Below, piece by piece: positions 16,530 to 24,347 of a stretch of 64,000 bases of DNA; position 1 is the stretch's first letter, and each line of letters opens with the position of its first letter. A program made the position numbers and the translations under genes. The notes under the pieces were generated by a model. That model made no database searches. It was given only the letters and a program-made list of their open reading frames with translations, and was not told the DNA's origin. The DNA is from Paludibacter sp. UBA6032 (GTDB lineage Bacteria > Bacteroidota > Bacteroidia > Bacteroidales > Paludibacteraceae). The stretch spans positions 2,088 to 66,087 of the forward strand of contig DIZI01000017.1 of assembly GCA_002427885.1 (NCBI GenBank). Reading direction: 5' to 3'.

Positions 16530-16673
16530 AGTTGAAACTGCACAGTCAGAAGAGATTTTTGTTTGTAATCAAAACAGCACTCCATACAAAAAGTATTAAT
16601 GACACTACTCTGAGTTAGTTGAAAATTTGTATTGCAATATTTGGCTAATGATTTCAAACTTTCTGGAATAGAC

Positions 16674-16716
16674 CTGACATCGTCGTAAGACATGTCAGCG
16701 TCGTATGACATGTCAG
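16674..16716. repeat. REP hairpin with duplicated right arm
   Basis: ctgacat-c-gtc-gtaa-gac-atgtcag (16674-16698) is intact. It is followed at once by cgtcgtatgacatgtcag (16699-16716), an extra copy of the right half. It sits between the convergent 430-residue protein gene and the DUF2490 gene. Confidence 0.85.
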
Positions 16717-16740
16717 CGTCGGGGAAAAAAAGTAAGAAGA

Positions 16741-17424
16741 TTACAATTTATAATTCCAACCAATGCCGCCATACATGATATTTTGAGGGTTGGTCTGTTG
16801 AATGTCCTGATCGTAACGTAGAAAAACCTCCAATGCAGTGTGTTTGGATAGCTTATATTTACCGCCTATTATCACACGGTAACCATCCATGTAAAATCCA
16901 TTTTCGCTGTTCAACGGACAAAAGATTTCCCCTGACAGAAAAGGCTTAAAGGGAGATCCGAAAATTGAGTAAGCACATTCCAGTTTATTTCGCCAGACAT
17001 ATTTTGGATTAAATTGGTAATCACCCCTGCTTTCATCGCGCCAGGTTGCCTGCCCCTTTGTTCGCAGTTCCAAATCAAAGGAACCTATGGATAGTTGAGA
17101 TGCTAATGCTACAGACGACCGGTGCCTGATTTCATAATATTCATTTTGCCGTTGGTAAATGAAGTTGTAATCCAGCGAAGCCTTTAACAGCTTCTTAATG
17201 ATAGTGTAGTCTACTCCTATCGAAGTCAGTGAACGATCCAACGTTCTGAAATTTTGATTCAATCGGAGCTCCTGTTCCAGTTTTGCATCCCACGACCGTC
17301 CTAAATCTGTCGACAATGACAACGATCCAATACCACCATGATCACTGTTTTGGGCAAACAAGAAGTCAGGCAGGATGAGTCCAATGGAAATAAGCAACAA
17401 TATCGGAAAGATCTTAGCCATCAA
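16741..17424 (-). CDS. DUF2490 outer-membrane beta-barrel protein
   Basis: A 227-residue exported protein with a signal peptide (hydrophobic to about residue 24, then FAQN). Alternating hydrophobic/polar strands follow through to a C-terminal aromatic strand (NIMYGGIGWNYKL), as expected for an outer-membrane barrel. The pattern (WDAKLEQELRLNQNFRTLDR, RHRSSVALASQLSIGSFDLELRTK, WRNKLECAYS, HTALEVFLRYDQD) fits DUF2490. It overlaps the upstream DUF4956 gene by 4 bp and is the last gene of the VTC operon, which suggests an outer-membrane partner for that inner-membrane system. Confidence 0.8.
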   Translation of the reverse strand: MMAKIFPILLLISIGLILPDFLFAQNSDHGGIGSLSLSTDLGRSWDAKLEQELRLNQNFRTLDRSLTSIGVDYTIIKKLLKASLDYNFIYQRQNEYYEIRHRSSVALASQLSIGSFDLELRTKGQATWRDESRGDYQFNPKYVWRNKLECAYSIFGSPFKPFLSGEIFCPLNSENGFYMDGYRVIIGGKYKLSKHTALEVFLRYDQDIQQTNPQNIMYGGIGWNYKL

Positions 17425-18146
17425 ACAATTTGGTTGAATTGGCCCAGTTTGGTCATCGCATCAATTGAATTGGGTTCATTTCCCTCCAATAAATAATTCA
17501 CTTTTAGAAAGGCAACATCCCGCAAAAAATCAATATGACCCACCTCAACTTTAAGTATAGTCAAACCAGTTCTGTTTTCAAGGTCCGCTTTTAGTTCTTC
17601 AATTTTTTCGGGCTTTATCAAGTCAATTTTTTCGTACAATACAATCTTTGAAGATATATGCTTAACCACTAACCGGCTCTCGACCAACGTGACAAAGAGA
17701 AATAACAGATTGGTGGCAATTAAAGTCGAATAACTGAGTGTCATGGCCAAACCGTTTATGACAGAAATTCCAATAATCGTAAACAAATAGGTCATTTCAC
17801 GAATGGAAACCTGTTCCGTACGATACCGGAGTATGCCAAAAATAGCAAATAATCCCAATCCCATTCCGATTTGAAGCTTTACATCATTCAACAGGTAAAT
17901 CAACAGGAATATTGTTACGGAAAAAAGAGCGAAAGTATAGACAAAATCTTTACGTTCACTTTTTCTATAATAGAAATAACGTATAATAATCCAGCATATC
18001 AGCATATTAAATCCGAAACGCAAAAAAAGCTGAATCAGGGCATCGTTATCAAAGATTGGTATCCCCATAAATGCCGGACCGGAAGACATATCACCATATT
18101 GTTGAGCGATGGAAGGATCAAACTCAGGAAAATCAGATTGAATCAT
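17421..18146 (-). CDS. DUF4956 inner-membrane protein
   Basis: A 241-residue membrane protein with about four helices (roughly 36-58, 67-86, 90-106 and 118-155), the conserved LGLFAIFGILRYRTEQVSIREMTYLFTIIG region split over helices three and four, and a soluble C-terminal domain (about 170-241). This is DUF4956. In other bacteria DUF4956 genes are commonly found beside VTC-domain genes, as here, where the two overlap by 14 bp. Its function is unproven; a role as membrane partner or channel of the polymerase is inference. Confidence 0.85.
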   Translation of the reverse strand: MIQSDFPEFDPSIAQQYGDMSSGPAFMGIPIFDNDALIQLFLRFGFNMLICWIIIRYFYYRKSERKDFVYTFALFSVTIFLLIYLLNDVKLQIGMGLGLFAIFGILRYRTEQVSIREMTYLFTIIGISVINGLAMTLSYSTLIATNLLFLFVTLVESRLVVKHISSKIVLYEKIDLIKPEKIEELKADLENRTGLTILKVEVGHIDFLRDVAFLKVNYLLEGNEPNSIDAMTKLGQFNQIV

Positions 18147-18978
18147 AATGAGTATTCGTGATTTTAGTTATTTTTCGTAATTTATTTTTGAATCCGTTAC
18201 TTTTTAAATCGGGTTTGACAAGCATCATTCCCAAACAGTATTTACTCATACTTACCGAGTTAATCCGCAATTCATTCAGATAATCCCTGAAATGTGAGCG
18301 AACAGCTCCATCTTGCTTCATTTCAATTATGATCAAATCCTCAACATCTTCACTTTGACCGTTGGGTATATTTTGAAATGATAAACGCATATCCAATGTA
18401 ACCCGCTCTGTCAGATCTTTATCCACAAGCGTTATTCTTTTAAATGCATTTTGAATCTGAGGAACCAATCCGGAAGACTGAAAATCCATTTCTTTAAGAA
18501 AAAGTTGCTCTTTTTTTTCTAAACTCATCGATTCAAACTGTTCATTTGTAATGCCGATCCTGCTTTTTGTTGTCCGGCCTTTATTGTTTTTAGTTTTTAT
18601 CTCCAGAAATGAAATTCCCGAATCAATATAAGATCGCATACGTATTTTATGCCGGTTCAGCTTTCCGTTGTGATGCATCAAATACATTTCGGTATTATCG
18701 GTATCGAAATAAATAGTGGAATAGGGAATTATTCTTTTCCCGCCAATTTCAACTATACGATAATTAGGCAGAGCTTTCTTCAGTAATTCGGGCAGCAGAG
18801 ACCTGTTAATTATATACTTCGTATCAACCCTGTTCATTAACTTCACCATATCCATCTCAGCCAATGAAATAGAATCGAAAGATGCTATTAATCGGGTAAA
18901 CGAATTAATGACCGGTGAAATTATTTCCGAATTTTCAATTTGTATATTGATATTGTTTTGTAGAATACAAACGTCCAT
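18133..18978 (-). CDS. VTC-domain polyphosphate polymerase-like protein
   Basis: A 281-residue protein of the triphosphate tunnel metalloenzyme superfamily, VTC branch; yeast Vtc4 makes polyphosphate from ATP in this fold. The expected basic tunnel residues are visible: VDTKYIINR, HKIRMRSY, SFLEIKTK, VTLDMRLSF, LIIIEMKQDG and SMSKYCLGM. The open frame extends to 19071, but the ATG at 18976-18978 is preferred because it overlaps the preceding gene by 44 bp rather than 137 bp. There is no membrane segment of its own; the overlapping DUF4956 gene may supply one. Confidence 0.82.
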   Translation of the reverse strand: MDVCILQNNINIQIENSEIISPVINSFTRLIASFDSISLAEMDMVKLMNRVDTKYIINRSLLPELLKKALPNYRIVEIGGKRIIPYSTIYFDTDNTEMYLMHHNGKLNRHKIRMRSYIDSGISFLEIKTKNNKGRTTKSRIGITNEQFESMSLEKKEQLFLKEMDFQSSGLVPQIQNAFKRITLVDKDLTERVTLDMRLSFQNIPNGQSEDVEDLIIIEMKQDGAVRSHFRDYLNELRINSVSMSKYCLGMMLVKPDLKSNGFKNKLRKITKITNTHYDSI

Positions 18979-19363
18979 TGGGCAAGTAGTTATATTGAGT
19001 TTTTCTGGTTCCATCGGCATTATACTCATATTTACGGATACGGGATACTTTTTTGTGCTCATCGAAGACAACTTCTTTTATACAATGTTCAGTGTTGTCA
19101 TATTCAAATAAAACACGTTCTTTCATTCCGTAAGTTGCATACTCTGTTTCTTCAATTTTCAATCCTTTAGCATTATAAACGGTAACATGATCCATCCAAC
19201 GGTTTTTCCCTTTTGCATCCGTATTATATTCCCGGACAGTCATATTTTTATGCCGTTCATGTTTATCAACCAATGATTCAGGAGAAGTTTGTGCAATTGT
19301 AAGAGAAATAAAACCCAACAAAAAAAAGGTAAAGAGCTTTGTACGCAATGAAATTTGTATCAT
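18935..19363 (-). CDS. Small secreted hypothetical protein
   Basis: A 142-residue protein with a clear signal peptide (FTFFLLGFISLTIAQ). The mature part has repeated short hairpin units such as VYNAKGLKIEETEYATYG, FEYDNTEHCIKE, RKYEYNADGTRKTQYNY and YLPNGRLYSTKQYQY. These resemble MORN/YD-like strands found in secreted Bacteroidota proteins. Its 3' end overlaps the start of the VTC gene, so the two are translationally linked. The function is unknown; the position suggests an envelope component of the same system. Confidence 0.75.
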   Translation of the reverse strand: MIQISLRTKLFTFFLLGFISLTIAQTSPESLVDKHERHKNMTVREYNTDAKGKNRWMDHVTVYNAKGLKIEETEYATYGMKERVLFEYDNTEHCIKEVVFDEHKKVSRIRKYEYNADGTRKTQYNYLPNGRLYSTKQYQYTN

Positions 19364-19466
19364 TTTAATCTGATATTTTATATGTGTTTTGACTTGTCAG
19401 TCTATAAATGTTAGTAATGATTCAATGTTAATCTTAAAGGGATCCAATCTATATTTATATTGAAAA

Positions 19467-20177
19467 TCAGGCATTTATAATTATTTCAAACGGTGTTTCC
19501 AACGTCTCAACTATTCCTTTTTTGGTAATTGTAACAGACTGAATAACCGGAGATAATATTTTTTCACCCGCTTGTTCCGTAAAGACAAACACTTCATAAT
19601 CCCCCGGACTCAATCCCTGAAACATAAATACTCCATCTAATCCGGTTCTGATTTCATCGAATTGATAAGCAGCTCCCTTCAAACGAATAAACACACGCAG
19701 ATCGTAAGCGGGTATGAAACCCGTCAGAAAAACTTTGTCGTAATATTTTACCAGGACTGTTCCCTTTATATATGAAGTCTCCAACGATTTGCCTTCATGA
19801 ATATAAAGGTTCGCTGCATTCTTCGTTTCACCCTTTCCAACTGTAACCGTATCGATTACCGCTTCTTTTCCTGTTTCGGGATATGAACTGTAGGCAAATA
19901 CTTTGTAAGTTCCTTCAGTCAGAAATTTAAAACGGAAAAAACCGTCGTAACCGGTTTCCATTTTGTCTCCGTATATAGGTTCATCACCGTAAACGATATA
20001 GACATCCTCTTTTACTGCCGGAAAAGTATCTGTTTTAAAATTATTGGCAATGTCGTAATGAAGTACTTTAAACACTTTGCCCTCGATGACAGATATACCG
20101 CCCTGACCTTCATTGTTAACACAAGAAAACAAAAAAAGCGAAAGTAAACCAATGAAAAGAATAAAATAGTTTCTCAC
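19467..20177 (-). CDS. Lipoprotein with two carboxypeptidase-regulatory-like (CNA-B type) domains
   Basis: A 236-residue lipoprotein: the signal peptide ends in LFSC with the lipidated Cys at residue 19. Two similar beta-sandwich units follow, each with the TGYDGFFRFKFLTEGTYKVFAY or TGLDGVFMFQGLSPGDYEVFVF signature of SpaA/CNA-B or carboxypeptidase-regulatory-like folds. This kind of domain is usually structural or adhesive. It is the first gene of the operon running to the DUF2490 barrel (103 bp before the small secreted protein). Confidence 0.8.
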   Translation of the reverse strand: MRNYFILFIGLLSLFLFSCVNNEGQGGISVIEGKVFKVLHYDIANNFKTDTFPAVKEDVYIVYGDEPIYGDKMETGYDGFFRFKFLTEGTYKVFAYSSYPETGKEAVIDTVTVGKGETKNAANLYIHEGKSLETSYIKGTVLVKYYDKVFLTGFIPAYDLRVFIRLKGAAYQFDEIRTGLDGVFMFQGLSPGDYEVFVFTEQAGEKILSPVIQSVTITKKGIVETLETPFEIIINA

Positions 20178-20290
20178 AAAAAATAATTTAGATACTGTAA
20201 ATGGATCAAACGTTTATATAAAAAAATGTATGCCGGAAATTTGATAACTTTTTCTTACTACAATTATGTTACAACAGGATTACATTTCTA

Positions 20291-20298
20291 CAAAAGTA
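20291..20298 (-). promoter_or_regulatory. Promoter -7 box of the VTC operon
   Basis: The minus strand reads TACTTTTG, fitting TAnnTTTG, 113 nt upstream of the lipoprotein ATG at 20177. Confidence 0.4.
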
Positions 20299-20455
20299 AT
20301 TTATTTTATGAAATAATAGAGTATATATCGGTATAAGGTCGCAAATTTCAGGTAAAATACACCAAAATGAATTGATTTTCCCCACTAATTTTAATCAAAA
20401 GTTAAATTCTAGGGATATTCTAATACCAGAAAAATAATTTCTTCTATTCTCTATT

Positions 20456-20484
20456 AAAAAAAAATGACATTCTTATTGTCATTT
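20456..20484 (-). terminator. Terminator-like hairpin on the minus strand without a known gene
   Basis: aaatgaca (20462-20469) pairs with tgtcattt (20477-20484). On the minus strand the stem is followed by nine T residues. No annotated gene ends here, so it may close a small RNA or stop antisense transcription from the htpG leader. Confidence 0.5.
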
Positions 20485-20581
20485 CCTTCTGAAAATTATG
20501 GTGAATCGGTTATTGTCTGTCATTCTGTCACCAAACTTTCCGTGGCATTTTATTTGACTAAGGATGTTTAATGAAAATATA

Positions 20582-20620
20582 ATAAGTCGGAATGCAACCT
20601 TGGGCCGCACTCCGACTTAT
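20582..20620 (+). promoter_or_regulatory. Hairpin in the htpG leader
   Basis: ataagtcgga (20582-20591) pairs perfectly with tccgacttat (20611-20620) around a 19-nt loop. It ends 37 nt before the htpG ATG. It has no T run and does not match the CIRCE heat-shock operator. Confidence 0.55.
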
Positions 20621-20657
20621 ACAATGAAACTATTAATCAATTAACATAAAACTTACA

Positions 20658-22718
20658 ATGAGTAAAGGAAACATTGGGGTAACGAGTGCAAATATTTTCC
20701 CCGTTATCAAGAAATTTTTGTACAGTGATCACGAGATTTTTTTGCGTGAATTAGTATCGAATGCCGTGGATGCCACACAAAAATTGAAAACGTTGGCTGC
20801 CGTGGGCGACTTTAAAGGCGAACTGGGCGACCTCACCGTACGTGTTGCCATCGACAAAAAGAAAGGCACATTAACTATTTCGGACCGCGGAATTGGAATG
20901 ACTGCCGATGAGATTGATAAATATATCAATCAAATCGCTTTCTCAGGTGCCGAAGAATTTCTGGAAAAATACAAAGACGACGCACAAGCAATTATCGGCC
21001 ATTTCGGATTAGGTTTTTATTCTTCATTCATGGTGTCGAAAAAAGTGGAAATCTTCACTCAATCGTATCAGGAAAATACAACCGGTCAACACTGGTCATG
21101 TAAAGGTGATCCTGAATATACACTGGAAGACACCATTAAAGCCGACCGTGGAACAGATATCGTATTACACATCGATAACGAAAACAAAGATTTCCTGGAA
21201 GAATCGAAGATTCAGGAATTATTATCGAAATACTGCAAGTTCCTTCCGATTGAAATTGCCTTTGGCAAGAAAAAAGAATGGAAAGATGGCAAAAACGTGG
21301 AAACCGATCAGGACAATATTATCAACAACACCAATCCTGCCTGGACACGCAAACCCGCCGACCTGAAAGATGAAGATTACGATGCCTTTTATCACGAATT
21401 GATGCCAATGGGTGAAGATCCTTTATTCCATATCCATCTGAATGTGGATTATCCTTTTAACCTCACCGGTATTCTGTATTTTCCTAAGATCAAAAACAAC
21501 ATTGACATGCAACGCAATAAAATTCAATTGTATTGCAATCAGGTATATGTTACCGATCACGTGGAAAACATTGTGCCCGAATACTTAACTTTATTACACG
21601 GGGTGATTGATTCACCCGACATTCCGTTGAACGTATCGCGTAGTTACCTCCAGAGCGATGCCAACGTGAAGAAAATTTCGAGTCACATTACCAAGAAAGT
21701 GGCAGATCGTTTAAGCGAAATTTTCAAAGCCGATCGTGCTGCATTTGAAGAAAAATGGGATAACCTGAAACTTTTCATTCAATATGGAATGTTGAGTGAC
21801 GAGAAATTCTACGAACGTGCCGAGAAATTTGCTTTACTGAAAAACGTTGATGGCAAATACTTTACTTTTGAAGAATATAAAACGCTGGTTGGTGAAAACC
21901 AAAAAGACAAAAATGGTGATGTTATTTACCTTTACGCCAACAGTACCGACGAACAATTCAGCTATATCCAACATGCTCAGGACAAAGGTTACGATGTGCT
22001 GATTATGGACGGTCAACTGGATGTTCACGTGGTAAGCCAGTTGGAACAAAAATTTGAGAAAACCCGTTTTGTACGTGTCGACAGCGATGTGATTGATAAA
22101 ATAATTGAGAAAGATGATACCCCAAAAGTAGCTTTAAGCAATGACCAACGGGATGCCATGGTGACGGTTTTCGAATCTCAGATTCCTAAAATGGATAAAA
22201 CCAACTTTATCGTTACTTTCGAGCAACTGGCACCAACATCAAATCCTGTTTTCGTTACTCAAAACGAGTTTATGCGTCGGATGAAAGATATGTCGGCACT
22301 ACAAGGTGGTGGCGGCATGATGAGTTTCTATGGCGAAATGCCCGACAGTTACAATCTGGTCGTAAACACGGCGCATCCAATTATTGAAAAATTATTGACC
22401 GACGAAGAAACTGCCTGTGGACCAGAAGTAGCTCCTATTGCAACTGAAATTTCAGAAGTAAAGAATAAACATGACAAACTGAAAGACAGTCACAAAGGTA
22501 AAAAAGACGAAGAAATTCCATCAGAAGAGAAATCCGAACTGGAAGACTTGCAAAAGAAAATTGATGAACTAACCGTCAATAAGAAAGCAATTCTGAAATC
22601 TTTTGCAGGAGAAACAAAACAGGTTCGTCAACTTATTGACCTGGCTTTACTGGCTAACAATATGCTTAAAGGTGAGGCATTGGCAAACTTTGTAAAACGT
22701 AGCGTGGAACTTTTATAA
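20658..22718 (+). CDS. htpG: Molecular chaperone HtpG (Hsp90)
   Basis: A 686-residue ATP-dependent chaperone. The N-terminal GHKL ATPase has LRELVSNAVDATQKL, SDRGIGMTADEI and IGHFGLGFYSSFMV. The middle domain contains GILYFPKI and VSRSYLQSDANVKKIS with the catalytic Arg. The C-terminal dimerisation domain carries a charged, coiled-coil-like insertion (about 595-640, KHDKLKDSHKGKKDEE) before the final helices, as I recall for Bacteroidota homologues. It is monocistronic, with a hairpin in its leader and two strong hairpins after its stop. Confidence 0.96.
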   Translation: MSKGNIGVTSANIFPVIKKFLYSDHEIFLRELVSNAVDATQKLKTLAAVGDFKGELGDLTVRVAIDKKKGTLTISDRGIGMTADEIDKYINQIAFSGAEEFLEKYKDDAQAIIGHFGLGFYSSFMVSKKVEIFTQSYQENTTGQHWSCKGDPEYTLEDTIKADRGTDIVLHIDNENKDFLEESKIQELLSKYCKFLPIEIAFGKKKEWKDGKNVETDQDNIINNTNPAWTRKPADLKDEDYDAFYHELMPMGEDPLFHIHLNVDYPFNLTGILYFPKIKNNIDMQRNKIQLYCNQVYVTDHVENIVPEYLTLLHGVIDSPDIPLNVSRSYLQSDANVKKISSHITKKVADRLSEIFKADRAAFEEKWDNLKLFIQYGMLSDEKFYERAEKFALLKNVDGKYFTFEEYKTLVGENQKDKNGDVIYLYANSTDEQFSYIQHAQDKGYDVLIMDGQLDVHVVSQLEQKFEKTRFVRVDSDVIDKIIEKDDTPKVALSNDQRDAMVTVFESQIPKMDKTNFIVTFEQLAPTSNPVFVTQNEFMRRMKDMSALQGGGGMMSFYGEMPDSYNLVVNTAHPIIEKLLTDEETACGPEVAPIATEISEVKNKHDKLKDSHKGKKDEEIPSEEKSELEDLQKKIDELTVNKKAILKSFAGETKQVRQLIDLALLANNMLKGEALANFVKRSVELL

Positions 22719-22728
22719 CTTCCTTCTT

Positions 22729-22761
22729 AATGGGAGTACGACTTAAAGTCGTGCTCCCATT
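22729..22761 (+). terminator. Long hairpin after htpG
   Basis: aatgggagtacgactt (22729-22744) pairs with aagtcgtgctcccatt (22746-22761), 16 bp with one G-U pair and a 1-nt gap. No T run follows, so it may act as an RNA end stabiliser together with the terminator at 22770. Confidence 0.6.
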
Positions 22762-22769
22762 TGGAAATA

Positions 22770-22809
22770 CCGGCGATAAGGCTTTAAATCTTATCGCCGG
22801 TTGCTTTTT
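22770..22809 (+). terminator. Rho-independent terminator of htpG
   Basis: ccggcgataag (22770-22780) pairs perfectly with cttatcgccgg (22790-22800), followed by TTGCTTTTT. Confidence 0.85.
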
Positions 22810-22908
22810 ACGAGAGTTTCATTTGATTGTAGTTCCCTCCACGTGCTATAAAAATATCAAATTGAAACTTATTAGGGATTTATGCATTAAACTTTCAAAT
22901 AAAAACCG

Positions 22909-22916
22909 TATTTTTG
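22909..22916 (+). promoter_or_regulatory. Promoter -7 box of the chorismate mutase gene
   Basis: TATTTTTG fits TAnnTTTG and lies 30 nt before the ATG at 22947. It overlaps an earlier in-frame start at 22914, which argues against that start. Confidence 0.5.
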
Positions 22917-22946
22917 TGCCACTTTTCAAATAAAACAGAATTACTG

Positions 22947-23291
22947 ATGGCTTTAAGTTTGACCAAATCTCCCGCTGAATGTAATTGCAAAGAAGAAATC
23001 CGGCAGCAAATAGATGCTATCGATAAAGAAATTATTTCTCTTTTTGCGAAACGCTTTGAATATGTCAGTGAAATTGTAAAATTCAAAAATGACGTAGAAA
23101 GTGTTGTTGCTCAGGAACGGAAAGATCAGGTAATAAAAGAACGGGGAGAATGGGCCGAAAAGCACGGATTGGATAAAAATACTTTTGAGCAAATTTACCG
23201 CTTCTTAGTCGATCACAATATCGGAAAGGAATTGGAGATATTAGAAAATAGACCCCATCCCGATAGTTATCGGGATCCTAAAGGGGCTTAA
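22947..23291 (+). CDS. Chorismate mutase, AroQ class, stand-alone
   Basis: A 114-residue all-helical protein of the CM_2 family (chorismate to prephenate, for Phe and Tyr). Characteristic features are IRQQIDAIDKEIISLFAKRFEYV with the active-site Arg in helix one, KFKND, and QERKDQVIKERGEWAEKHGL leading to YRFLVDHNI. It is not fused to prephenate dehydratase or DAHP synthase. An isochorismate pyruvate-lyase activity (PchB-like) cannot be excluded. The last residues (HPDSYRDPKGA) are encoded by a palindromic repeat, so the tail is not native to the family. The aldolase gene follows 36 bp later. Confidence 0.82.
   Translation: MALSLTKSPAECNCKEEIRQQIDAIDKEIISLFAKRFEYVSEIVKFKNDVESVVAQERKDQVIKERGEWAEKHGLDKNTFEQIYRFLVDHNIGKELEILENRPHPDSYRDPKGA
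23257..23276. repeat. Palindromic repeat at the 3' end of the chorismate mutase gene
   Basis: atcccgatagttatcgggat is a 20-bp near-perfect palindrome related to the one at 3761-3778. It lies inside the reading frame and encodes PDSYRD-type residues just before the stop codon. Confidence 0.8.
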
Positions 23292-23327
23292 AAGAATTGG
23301 ATATGAAACAATTGGAAATTAGATAGC

Positions 23328-24278
23328 ATGTACAAACAAGAAATTAAAGTGATGGATTGCACCGTTCGTGATGGCGGTTTGATGAATAAATGGCAGTTTT
23401 CGGACGATTTCGTTCGTGGAGTTTACAACGCTTGCGTCGAAGCCGGTATCGATTATATGGAAATCGGTTATTTAAGTAGCGAAAAGGCTTTCAGTCGCCA
23501 GGAAATGGGGCCGTGGAAATTTTGCCATCAAAAAGACCTTGAACGCATCGTGGGTAAAAACGAAACCGCTCTGAAGCTTTCGGCTATGGCTGATATCGGT
23601 CGCATTGATCTGGACGATATACCAATGGCAGCAGATAGTTTACTGGATATGATCCGTGTAGCTTGTTATGTTCATCAGGTGGACAAAGCCATTGCACTTG
23701 CACATCATTGCATGGACAAAGGTTACGAAGTTTGTATCAACTTGATGGCCGTTTCAACCGTTGGGGAACTGGAACTGGACGAAGCATTGAAAGATATTGC
23801 CAAATCGCGCGTGAAAGTATTTTATGCGGTTGATAGTTTTGGTAGCATGTATGTGGAATCTATTCAACATTTGGTTCGAAAATACATGGCTGCATTACCC
23901 GGAAAAGAAATTGGAATTCATGCACATAATAATATGCAAATGGCCATGTCGAACACATACACCGCTATTATGGAAGGTTGCACCATGCTCGATGCCACAT
24001 TGCTCGGACTTGGTCGTGGAGCAGGAAACTGTCCGATTGAAATTCTGATTGCATTTTTAAAAAATCCAAAATACCGCTTGTTACCTTTGTTGCAGGTTAT
24101 TCAGGATCATGTTCATCCAATGCAAAAAGATATTGACTGGGGATATCACATCCCTTACCTCATATCAGGAGCATTAAACGCCCATCCCCGTAAAAGTATG
24201 GAATGGATGGAATCGGACCAGAAAAACGATTTCGTGACTTTTATGAAGAATATGCACGATAACGAAATTTTGGAATAG
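23328..24278 (+). CDS. HMGL-type aldolase domain protein
   Basis: A 316-residue TIM-barrel protein of the HMG-CoA lyase / 4-hydroxy-2-oxovalerate aldolase-like superfamily. The metal-site pattern is present: MDCTVRDGGLMN at strand one, the GIHAHNNMQMA HxH motif (about residue 200), and LLGLGRGAGNCPIE near the end. The substrate is unknown; the family includes aldolases that join or split alpha-keto acids. It follows a stand-alone chorismate mutase, a pairing that may point to aromatic or keto-acid metabolism. A bidirectional terminator follows. Confidence 0.8.
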   Translation: MYKQEIKVMDCTVRDGGLMNKWQFSDDFVRGVYNACVEAGIDYMEIGYLSSEKAFSRQEMGPWKFCHQKDLERIVGKNETALKLSAMADIGRIDLDDIPMAADSLLDMIRVACYVHQVDKAIALAHHCMDKGYEVCINLMAVSTVGELELDEALKDIAKSRVKVFYAVDSFGSMYVESIQHLVRKYMAALPGKEIGIHAHNNMQMAMSNTYTAIMEGCTMLDATLLGLGRGAGNCPIEILIAFLKNPKYRLLPLLQVIQDHVHPMQKDIDWGYHIPYLISGALNAHPRKSMEWMESDQKNDFVTFMKNMHDNEILE

Positions 24279-24300
24279 GATATTTTGTTTCAAACATAAA

Positions 24301-24336
24301 AACTGCCTTTCGTTTTCTTACGAAAGGCAGTTTTTT
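24301..24336. terminator. Bidirectional terminator between the aldolase gene and cysH
   Basis: aactgcctttcgt (24301-24313) pairs with acgaaaggcagtt (24320-24332). A T run follows on the plus strand and the matching A run lies on the other side. It serves two convergent genes. Confidence 0.88.
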
Positions 24337-24347
24337 ATTGGTTCGTT

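Larger units (their letters stand above)
20178..20657. other. Divergent regulatory region between the VTC operon and htpG
   Basis: 480 bp without a gene. It holds a minus-strand TACTTTTG box (20291-20298) for the VTC operon, a minus-strand terminator-like hairpin (20456-20484) and a 10-bp stem hairpin (20582-20620) in the htpG leader. The terminator-like hairpin has no known gene upstream on its strand. Confidence 0.6.

Noticed and set aside
11521..16716. CRISPR array
   Set aside because: The repeated units are hairpins at irregular distances between genes, not evenly spaced direct repeats, and no cas genes are present.
20582..20620. CIRCE heat-shock operator before htpG
   Set aside because: The stem sequence does not match TTAGCACTC-N9-GAGTGCTAA.
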